A stretch of DNA of 64,000 nucleotides from Chlorokybus atmophyticus (Eukaryota; Streptophyta; Chlorokybophyceae; Chlorokybales; Chlorokybaceae), in assembly GCA_009103225.1 (NCBI GenBank), contig RHPI01002069.1, forward strand, positions 583,378 to 647,377, in the 5' to 3' direction. The position numbers were made by a program, and so were the translations under genes. The notes under the pieces are model-generated. The model saw only the letters and a program-made list of their open reading frames with translations. It did no database searches and was not told where the DNA came from. Shown here piece by piece: positions 12,094-20,137 of this stretch (position 1 is its first letter; each line of letters starts with the position of its first letter).

Positions 12094-12468
12094 AAAAGGC
12101 AGATATGAATGCCGCAAAAGAGTTGCTAGCTGCAACTTGAACTCGATGTTTGTTGTCCTAGTTAGCATACTCGGGTAGTGAGGAGATACCATGTTGTAGA
12201 AATCAAGCGCTAAGCAGGTAGCACAGTCTAATGTTAGGCATAACAAAATGTTTATCCAGAGGATACTATGGTGTACTTGTTGGTATTACAATGCTGATAT
12301 GTTGACTGCTATGTTGACATGCACTGTGTCACACACACTGCATATAACATCAACATACCACTTTAACGAAGCTGAACCAGAAGGCTGAGCATCTTACAAA
12401 AAGGTCTGACATAGAACACACACACATATGTACAAACAGCCAGCAACAAGCACTACCTACCCTGCAAT
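12094..12468. other. Short spacer between the convergent insert genes
   Basis: This AT-rich stretch separates the two convergent insert genes and presumably holds both 3' UTRs. No gene or repeat is seen. Confidence 0.5.
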
Positions 12469-15400
12469 TCATGCCTACTGCGTAAATGATATCATTGCTG
12501 CCAGGGGTTTGCAAATCTGGCAACCTTGCGGGATCTTGCAGCTGTCGCAGCCCCATACGTCCCAGGCTGCAATATCGTATCCTCCGGAGACCATGGCTTG
12601 CTCCCAATCAGGTGACGGCTTGTTGCCATCTTGTAAGTGAGTCGAGCAAAAGGTTGGCGGTGTATCACCCATTACAGATGCCCTCCGCACACATTCAGGA
12701 TGCAACGCTCGCGAGCAGTGTCCCACTTGACATCGAGTTTGTTCTCCAATTGCCAATGAAACGTTCAGGCCAATGTTGCAATCAGGCATGGCACAGCGGA
12801 ATTGGCATTTCTGCTTTGCAGTTGCAGTCAACTGCCGAGCAGGATGCGCTTTCCGTGCAGGGGTGTTATCTGCAGTGCCGTCCTTGAGAGTGTCTTCAAC
12901 ATCACCAATGGCCTGTAGCTGGTGCTGCGAGGGGATGATCACCTCATCATCTTCACAATCGCTTATTACGTCAGCTTTAAACAGCACAGCCAGGTTCCTT
13001 GCCATTTCCTAGTCGCGCAATAGCTGCAACTTTTCTGCTACAGCTTGCAACAAAACTTCTGCTTCTTCAGCTGCCAGGTCCTCGGTAGCAATAGCCACAG
13101 GCTCCGCCAGGCTTACTTCGCCAGCATCTGCTTCGTTCAACTCTGCAGCTCTATCAGCAACCTGCGCGACCTTGAGCGCGTTATACAGGGCCATCCATCT
13201 GTTTGAAGCAGCTGATACACACGCTTCTCCATAACTGTCCACTGCAAACAAGCAAATATATTTATTCAACCTACACTTGACAAATAACCATATATGGCAA
13301 AGGTGCACATGTCACTTACTGTCTCGAAATTCCTGCGAGTGTTTTGCCATCCAGTCCTTGATGATCTTCAAATTATCCGGAGCTGTGTCGATATTAGCAT
13401 TGCCATGGTCTTACCATTTTTGCAGCATGACAACATGCTGAACATTAGTGTGCTCGAGTCGAAGAAACAACTGCCGCAACAACAACTTTGCCTTGACAGA
13501 TCTAGACTAAAATATCAGTGATGCAGGTGCTGGTTCAATAACGGTTGGAATGCGTCTGCTCTCTTAATGTTTGCGCAAAACTTTTGCCTGAGACCGATAC
13601 GCAACTGGTACTGCAGTGCTAGCTTTTAAGACTTGTTGCAACACCGCAATTTGACATATACACATTACACCAAGCATCAGCTAGTACTGCAGTATTAGCT
13701 GATGAGTCGTTTCCTTGCTAATAACCTGTAACTCCAGGTATTGCTTGTAGCTGTACACTCTCTCTAAGATGGCATTGACACAGGCTGAGTTGTTAAGGTG
13801 TATACGCTGTAACCGCGGAAGACTCCTGCCAGGGCAAAGCTTCCAGCACCAGTCCCAAGATCAAGTATCCAGCGCTCTCGACCTTTAAGTTCGAGTAGAT
13901 AGTCTCGTCTCAAAGACATATCCAGGCGCTGTGTTGCACACACAGACTTGGCCCCGTTTTCATTCACAATCATGATTAGCTTGAGTTGATTCCTGAAAAG
14001 CTCATTTAATGCGGGATCCCGCAGCAACTCAGGCGCCTGCGTGCGCACTGTGATATCCCAGCTTCTACAGACCTCTTACATTTCGGCTGTTGTGCTGGAC
14101 TCGGCTTGGTCATTTTTGGCTGCTCCCAAATCGGTTGTTCCACAAGTATTTGATCATGTCTACAGTTGGCTCTGGATCTGCATATTGTGGAATAGGGAAG
14201 GCATGTAGGAATTCTGAAAGGTGGTCACCGTACCAAGGCATAAACATGCGAGAGGCATAAAAGCGCTTTAGATTTGTTAAAGCAAGCGATGCGTTGCCTT
14301 TTTCAAATAGACCAATGACCACCAACTCGCTGAAGAGTGCACCTTTAAAGAACTCCGGAAAAGCGCGATATTCTGCAAATACAACATTTTAGGCAAATGC
14401 CCGGTTGGCCTAGTACTGCAGTCCTAGCTACGTATACCGGAACTTACTGGCTTGTGCGTAACGGTAGCAAGTGTACTCTATAGCAAAGGTTCTGTGCTGC
14501 TTGAGCACTGCGACCACTTGGCCAACGTACTCCGCATTTGCAAAGGCCACCATGGTCCAAAACGGCAACATGCGGTTGAGCGACACTAAAGTTAATAGCT
14601 TTTCAAAGTCTTCACTGCATATACCGTGACCTAATTGAGATGTAGCGTCATCTACAAATGGAATATCGCAATAAACCAAGTAGAAGGGGAGGAGTACGCT
14701 TGGGCGGATGTCTGTCTAAAATTCTTTAACACCGCCTTGGCGCACAACAACGCGTTGCTTTGCGACTTGATGGCGTATATCCAGCTTGTCTTAAAGATGG
14801 CTGTGGCATGACATGTTGTAACTTCAGCTGTACAAGCACACGAACAGGAAGACAACACACCTTGGCATAATAATTTCTCCTTAGATCTTTTGGGACTTGT
14901 CAACTACTTCTTTTCCAAGCAGCTCGACATAGTCATCTTGCAGGACAAATGGCAGGTGAATGTTAACCAGGGTGCGGAAGTCAACACGAGACTTTTCAAG
15001 CTCTTCGATAAAATGTTTATCAACATTGAGAACTTTTTCAAACAAGGCTTCTTGCTGTTGAGCCAAGTTTGGGTAGTTCTGCGACAATCGCTGCTGGCAC
15101 TTCAAGTATAGGTATGACATCAGGTACTGAGGGCATAGCGTTACAAGTAGCATTGATTATAGCGACTTACTCGGCTTTTCCATAAGGCTCGCGAAGTGTA
15201 TAAGCGGCCAGATATCCCATAAATCTGCCCAATCTCAAAATCCTCTGAACATGAAGCTTGAATGGACCGGCGGGATGTAAATGGATCTTTTTGTGTTCGA
15301 CATCATCCACTATCTTTATGATCATATCTTTTTCTAACCTTCTAAAGTCATCGATTGTGGCAAAGCCAGCGGATTTTTTTGGATCATCAGCATCTCTTAA

Positions 15401-17205
15401 CACCGTAAACATTCTGTCAAACTGACTGTCGTCTAAAGGTAAATCGATGGCCAACCTGATAAGGCGCAACACATTGACTTATGTCGGACTTGGTACTTTT
15501 TGAACTGTCGACGACGATACATACTTTAGTGAGCGCTTGTGCATCTGACCCAACCCTGATATGTCTTTAGCAAAAATTTCGGCTATGTCCTCCGTGAACT
15601 TATTCAATAGCAACAGCCATCCTTCAACTACTTGCTTCCATGGACGATGCTCTGGCTTCTCAGTCAGTCTTTTACCCGATGCTGACGGGCTTGGTTTTCC
15701 GCGATTGAGCCACTAACTTCGCATGGTAGCAAGTACAGTCAATGCGGAAGAGGCTTTTTTTTCTTCTTCTTTTGCATTATGCACTCTTGCCAGCATCATG
15801 CAATCAAAGTCTGCTGGCTCTCCACTAATTACCTGTTATCACAACAAAGCATCAAATTAGATAGCATGTTGCTTATCGCTGCGAGCATGCTTGCGCAAGC
15901 TAGTACTGCAGGACTACCTTACCTCTGCATCTTCGTAGCGCCACTCTTCAGCACCTGGCTCTTCTTCTGCGAGGAGCTGCTTGGAAATACAGGAATGATT
16001 GCCACCAAGGACTTCCAAGACAATGTTGGGGTCGTTATAGTGAGCGTTGAAGTAAGCGTTGTCAACAGGTTGCATCCTGCCGCTTTCGTTTCGGTAAGCG
16101 TAAACCACCCATGGTTTGTGCGTAGTTGACCGGGATATTACAGACTTAAAGTGGACCATCTTTGCTTCATAGCGCCATTTTTCTAACAAGCGGACTTTAC
16201 GCTGGGGGCTGGCCAAGGTCATGCGTTGCACTGGCAGTTTGAAAAGCCTCGAGCCATTTAGAGCAACAAAGCGTACAGTTGGATTGTATTGAGCCGTCCG
16301 CACTGCATGGGGCAAGTTGTAAGATATGATTTGTGTTGAATGGATTATAATACGCAAGTTTCACAAAGTTTTCACCCTCAGTAGTCGTATTTGAAGCAGG
16401 TGTCTGGACAGATGCTTGCAGCGCTGTTGCTAATCCCTCTTTGGTCACCTGAGAGCGTCGCCTCTTTAGTGCAGGTAAGGGAGACAATGGCAGTGCGCAT
16501 TGTGCCTTTCTCTTCTCGCCTTCTGAGAAGCAGCATGCTACATGAGCAAACAAAGCATTATGAGCAGTGTAAAAGTATGTACCTTGCCGGTGCTTGTAAA
16601 ACTGTACGAAATCGGTAGGCTTTTTAGTTTCAAACAGCGTTTTGAGTATGCCATCGATAAGGGGTTTGAGAATTGGATGGTCTTTCAACATTTCTCCATT
16701 CTTGTCAGAAGAGGTGTGATAATAATGGCCTTTATCAATATTAGCCATTACTACATGACAGGCTGAATCAAGCAGATTGCCGGTTGGACCCATACTTGCT
16801 GTAGGCACGGTGAGAAGAAGGAGCGTCTTTTCCTTTTTTAACATGTCTATCAAGCGATACGCTTCTTTCTCAAGAGTAACCTGGAACTTTTGGGCTCCTA
16901 TGTAAATTATCGACCAGGGTTTGCCCCATCTCAGGTTGGGCGCAACCTTTTCATATGAGCCAATAAGGTCAAGGACACGTTGAGGTGACTGGTCTCTCTG
17001 CGATTGATAACAATATCCGGCCCTGCACATGGAATGACTATGAGAACAGCTTATGGGTAGCGTGCAGTGCAGTTATTAGCTTACATGTTGTCGATGATGA
17101 TGGTTGCGAAGCGGTTGGTTTTGCTTGCGAAGGTTGTTAGAGTCCGCCAACCTGAGGGCCCTCTGATTCAATTTTGCTCTGGTTGAACTGTGCTTCCTCA
17201 GACAT
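12469..17205 (-). CDS. DNA methyltransferase-like / PHD-like protein of the insert, TAA/TAG as sense
   Basis: Minus-strand exons: about 17205-17085 (N-terminus uncertain), 17022-16583, 16522-16376, 16302-15923, 15832-15171, 15126-14861, 14821-14448, 14372-about 14110, 14047-13726, 13587-13320 and 13241-12469, over 1280 codons. In-frame TAR codons start (minus strand) at 15715, 15481, 14883, 14793, 14718, 13566, 13509, 13413, 13011 and 12477; the gene ends at TGA 12471-12469. Residues around 14650-14690 read FYLVYCDIPFVDD, like motif IV (DPPY) of amino-methyltransferases. Around 13850, WILDLGTGAGSFALAG resembles motif I (FxGxG) and lies after motif IV, as in the beta order. The C-terminal part has C-x4-C, C-x4-C, H-x2-C and C-x2-H pairs (PHD-like) and a last WGCDSC...GCQIC. 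Three one-base frame breaks are needed: in A-runs at about 15180 and 14115, and in a GG at about 13806. DIPF and LGTGAGS are off-consensus, so activity is doubtful. Some introns are as short as 39-44 nt. Confidence 0.5.
13603..13626. repeat. Palindromic hairpin motif, copy 2
   Basis: A degenerate copy (GGTACTGCAGTGCTAG) lies inside the intron of the methyltransferase-like gene that ends at 13588. Confidence 0.5.
13675..13704. repeat. Palindromic hairpin motif, copy 3
   Basis: A 30-nt nearly perfect palindrome with arms CATCAGCTA and TAGCTGATG around the shared core. It lies in the same intron, about 20 nt downstream of its donor (minus strand). Confidence 0.75.
14401..14440. repeat. Palindromic hairpin motif, copy 4
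   Basis: The core CTAGTACTGCAGTCCTAG sits between outer arms CCGGT and ACCGG. It lies just downstream of the donor (minus strand) of the intron between 14448 and 14372. Confidence 0.7.
15898..15919. repeat. Palindromic hairpin motif, copy 5
   Basis: An imperfect copy (AGCTAGTACTGCAGGACTAC) starts 3 nt after the donor (minus strand) of the intron 15922-15833, the same relative position as copy 4. Confidence 0.6.
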
Positions 17206-17403
17206 GGCTACAACTTGGCTATCTGACTCATGTAGTGGAGCAGGGCTGTTTTAAAAGAACTACATTTAGTTTAAGGAACAAGAAATTAGTAGACATATAG
17301 TAAACTGGCAAACATTAACATTCTACTTACCGGTAGTTAAATCTCGTCAAGTTTTTTAATTGAGTGGACTGTACACAATTTGAAGTTATTTGTGGTAAAG
17401 CTG

Positions 17404-17425
17404 AGCTAGTATTGCTGTGCTAGCT
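17404..17425. repeat. Palindromic hairpin motif, copy 6
   Basis: AGCTAGTATTGCTGTGCTAG followed by CT: a hairpin upstream of the methyltransferase-like gene. Confidence 0.6.
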
Positions 17426-17470
17426 ACGTTGTTCATGTCACCACTGAGGTAAAGTTACGACAGCTACTAC

Positions 17471-17492
17471 AGCTACTACTGCAATACTAGCT
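17471..17492. repeat. Palindromic hairpin motif, copy 7
   Basis: AGCTACTACTGCAATACTAG followed by CT, about 70 bp from copy 6. Confidence 0.6.
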
Positions 17493-17533
17493 CAGACAAC
17501 ATACATACATACGACAACTATCATGAGCCCGTC

Positions 17534-17559
17534 TGAGCTAGTACTGCTGTACTAGCTCA
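17534..17559. repeat. Palindromic hairpin motif, copy 8
   Basis: A perfect inverted repeat: arms TGAGCTAGTAC and GTACTAGCTCA around TGCT. It is the rightmost member seen and has the same outer arms as copy 1 at 10324. Confidence 0.75.
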
Positions 17560-17898
17560 ACAGTTGCTGCTGTACTATGCACAAACGTTAGCACCTTAGC
17601 GCAGAACCGGGTGGAGGGGTGGTCGTTGTCCCCGTAGGCTGTGGAGATTTACGACCCTTGCCCCGGGACGTGCTGCACAAAGCAAAGTAGCTAGTCAATG
17701 CATTCTATCAATCTACTTCCTGTGACCTTTAGTAAGTTTCTGATGAACATCTGTTTGCACACATGCATGCGGAACTACAAGACGGACAGCATGGGTAACG
17801 TGCAGTGCAGTTGTTGACTTACATGTTGTACCGTGTACAAGCGTTAGCACCTGAGCGCAGAACCGGACGGAGGGGTGGTTTCCGTAGGTCGTTAAGGC

Positions 17899-17958
17899 TT
17901 GCAGCACTACATCTCAAGGCAAGGGTTACGACCCTTGCCTTGAGATGTAGTGCTGCAA
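17899..17958. repeat. Perfect 28-bp stem hairpin
   Basis: Left arm 17899-17926 (begins TTGCAGCACTACATCTCAAG) and right arm 17931-17958 are exact reverse complements around a TACG loop. It could be a fold-back element, a recombined inverted duplication, or an RNA hairpin. It lies within the 3' part of a minus-strand open frame, so that part of the frame is probably not coding. Confidence 0.85.
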
Positions 17959-17969
17959 AAACCGAAGCG

Positions 17970-18711
17970 TTTGACCAATGCATCCATCGATATTGCATTA
18001 GGTACTGCATTTCACAGACCTTGGCCGGCATGTATGTGACGCTGATGTCCTGATCCTCAGAATCTCCAGGCTTGCGCAGGTCAACCGTCACGTAGTTCTG
18101 ATACGGCAGCACACGCGCATGTGCATATGTGACATGGCTCTGATGGTTGAAGCACATCGCACACTGTGAACACACCTTTGACTGAGAGAAAGCAATTGTG
18201 GTCCGGAGGTAGCTGGCCACATGCACACCGGTCTCCCACTGGAGCTCTTCCGTCAGGAAGTGTGCATTTCGGATGCACTTGATGATCCGCCCCATGTCGC
18301 AGGCCGACAGGCCTTGGCCGTTGTTGCACTGCATGAATGCCACTGCAAGAGCATGCTCCGAGCCATACCACCTGGATTCCGATGCGTGCGAAGGGACGCC
18401 TCCACTTCCATGTTGGCGTGCCACAGGTTTCTCAGGCACACGCACACAACGAAAGCCCTCGTTCACTTCCTCCTCCTCCTGTTGCTGCTGTGCGTGTGTC
18501 TCCTGGAGGAATCCTTCAGCATCAAGCATGTGCGCATCCTAAATCGAACTCCCCGGTTCAACAACACCCGCATCGTACTGTAATGGACGCTGGCCGACAT
18601 ACGGCTTGATTTGCTTGCACACCCTGCTGCTAACAATGTGCATGTAGATTGAGCTGCGTGTGGCGAAGCGCATGTAGTAATACGGACAAAGGACTCACAT
18701 ATCTCACTACT
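17970..18711 (-). CDS. Unrecognised insert protein with one in-frame TAG
   Basis: The minus-strand frame runs from an acceptor-like gtgag at about 18709 (CPYYYMRFATRSSIYMHIVS) to about 17970, roughly 240 codons. One TAG is read through at 18541-18539 (between EPGSSI and DAHMLDAEG). It includes a Gln/Glu run (QQQQEEEE), then WYGSEHALAVAFMQCNNG and a pair CSQC...C. No domain is recognised, and both ends are uncertain because the perfect hairpin at 17899 follows. It shares the recoded pattern of the two other insert genes. Confidence 0.35.
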
Positions 18712-18765
18712 GACGTCGGCACAGGTGTCGCCAATATAACCTGCATGATATCCAGCAACACGCAC

Positions 18766-18798
18766 CGCCGCCGCCGCCGCCGCCGCCACCGCCATCGC
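18766..18798. repeat. (CCG)n trinucleotide run
   Basis: Perfect to near-perfect repeat of CCG/GCC triplets, a simple microsatellite. Confidence 0.8.
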
Positions 18799-18840
18799 TA
18801 CCCTTGCATGCCAGAGGCGGGAAACTTGGCCGCCATTCAC

Positions 18841-18878
18841 TGGCTCCGTCGTACCATTACTATGGTACGATTGAGCCA
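18841..18878. repeat. 38-bp inverted repeat with GTACCAT arms
   Basis: TGGCTC...TCGTACCAT and ATGGTACGA...TGAGCCA are arranged as an imperfect palindrome. Related words (AATGGTACG, TACCATTAAAATGGTACC) recur up to about 19013. It could be a small fold-back element. Confidence 0.55.
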
Positions 18879-19066
18879 TTGCACGTCCAGGGTGAGCCTC
18901 TGCATGAATATCATAATTGAACCGTTTCAATGGTACGAGGATGCCTTTGCTAAAAGATACCATTAAAATGGTACCTTTGAACAGTGGCAATGGCAGTTTG
19001 TACCATTGACAAGTGCTGGCAATGCCAATCCCTGCGCATGAAAACACCATTGATTGCTCCGCCAAG

Positions 19067-19435
19067 CTATGCCCTTACATGGCGGTGGTGCCGAGGGTAT
19101 GTGGCGTTTGGTGGATCATTGGCGGCGCTGCCAGGGGCGTAGTGGGCATTGTGGCCGAGGTCCGGGATGAAGCCCATGTTTGCACAGGGCGGGCAAGGTG
19201 CCGGTGGGGTGTCCTTGGTGTCAAACCCCACCATGACTCCCAAGGGCACAGCCAATGACAACAGTGACTCGGGCAATATCTTACTGGGCTCCCCCTCCGA
19301 GTGGGCAAAGGCAAACCACAATAATGCCTCTAAGAACATCCGACCCACCAGCAGCTGCGACCACGACGACATGATTGAAGGGACCAAACAAGACTGGCAC
19401 AACCAAGGTGGGTTACGATGCACTGTCAATGCCAC
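19067..19435 (-). CDS. Unidentified open frame of 122 codons
   Basis: This frame has a hydrophobic stretch (MFLEALLWFAFAHSEGEP) and Pro/Cys-rich C-terminal part (PPAPCPPCANMGFIPDLGH). An alternative plus-strand frame overlaps it. I do not recognise it; it may be chance or a remnant of a mobile element between the recoded block and the small LTR element. Confidence 0.2.
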   Translation of the reverse strand: MALTVHRNPPWLCQSCLVPSIMSSWSQLLVGRMFLEALLWFAFAHSEGEPSKILPESLLSLAVPLGVMVGFDTKDTPPAPCPPCANMGFIPDLGHNAHYAPGSAANDPPNATYPRHHRHVRA

Positions 19436-19604
19436 ATGCTATGGTTCTTTTATCTTGCACATGCACAGCCTCAAGTATCTTGCACATGACGTACACTGTC
19501 AATACCACATGCACACCCTCATGCATAGCCTCCAGTGTCATGCACATGAACAGCATGACCAATCTCGCAATTGCACAGCCTATTTCTACTTGCGGGAGCT
19601 CACA

Positions 19605-20137
19605 AGTCGCAAAAGAGAAGCTGCGGAGTACCACGAACGGGTAATAAAGTAATAAAGTCTTTTGTGGTCGAGTGGGCTGTCACATTGGTCATTGGAGCTT
19701 GAGACCCGGGTTGAATTCCTGCCTTGCACACGAATTCCGCGATCGTTGTTTTTCGATCAAGTATCATCGTAATTATCACTTCATGGGTGCCATTATCGAT
19801 GGGTTGCGACTTGCCTAATGGCAGTCGTGCCGCGGCGTTCAGTCGGCGCGGCAGGGCGCGACCTGCCTGTCGCGATGCGACCTTAGGGGCCGGCAGCGGT
19901 GCGCTATGCGCTAGTTGACCGGTATGGCCCTAAATTGGCCGGTCCTTGGGAAGTGGGGCCGGTGACCGACCCTAATCAGACCCTTGGGATGATGATGATT
20001 CCCCAGCTGATGGGAGCCAGCTGCCGAGGACGTCAGCGTTCTTAAGTGGGGGGGGAATGTAACGGGAAGGTACATCAAATTACCACAAATCGACCATAAA
20101 AGCACCAAGTCTTTTTGGTCGAATGGGCTGTGACACA
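19605..20137 (+). mobile_element. Small non-coding LTR element (TRIM-like), diverged
   Basis: Two short similar ends of about 80 bp flank about 370 bp without coding capacity. The left one ends AAAGTCTTTTGTGGTCGAGT then GGGCTGTCACA at 19684. The right one spans 20058-20137 (begins TGTAACGGGAAGGTAC, ends GGTCGAATGGGCTGTGACACA). A purine tract AGTGGGGGGGGAA directly precedes the right LTR at 20045-20057, and TTGGTC follows the left LTR like a primer-binding site. The LTR start TGTAACGGGA is shared with the chromovirus at 45830, so it is probably a deleted relative of that type. Its right end coincides with the start of duplication copy 2. The left LTR start is approximate. Confidence 0.6.

Larger units (their letters stand above)
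17055..17890. repeat. Diverged internal duplication at the 5' side of the methyltransferase-like gene
   Basis: The stretch at 17055-17090 (GTGCAGTGCAGTTATTAGCT then TTACATGTTG) recurs at about 17793-17828 (GTGCAGTGCAGTTGTTGACT then TTACATGTTG). A second pair is at about 17583-17660 and 17832-17936, sharing GCGCAGAACCGG, GGAGGGGTGG and TTACGACCCTTGCC. The area looks built from rearranged pieces of one exon-intron unit. Confidence 0.5.

Noticed and set aside
13764-13800. TAG after the frame TTQPVSMPS
   Set aside because: The better frame through this exon end (NNSACVNAILERVYSYKQ, then CAG|gttatt) does not contain it.
14048-14070. A further in-frame TAA (after TTAEM) in the methyltransferase-like gene
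   Set aside because: A 32-nt intron with good donor and acceptor, or an A-run indel, could bypass it, so it was not counted among the 17.
9594-18711. Suppressor tRNA gene inside the insert
   Set aside because: I looked for a cloverleaf with UUA or CUA anticodon and saw none, but this was by eye; a covariance search is needed to be sure.
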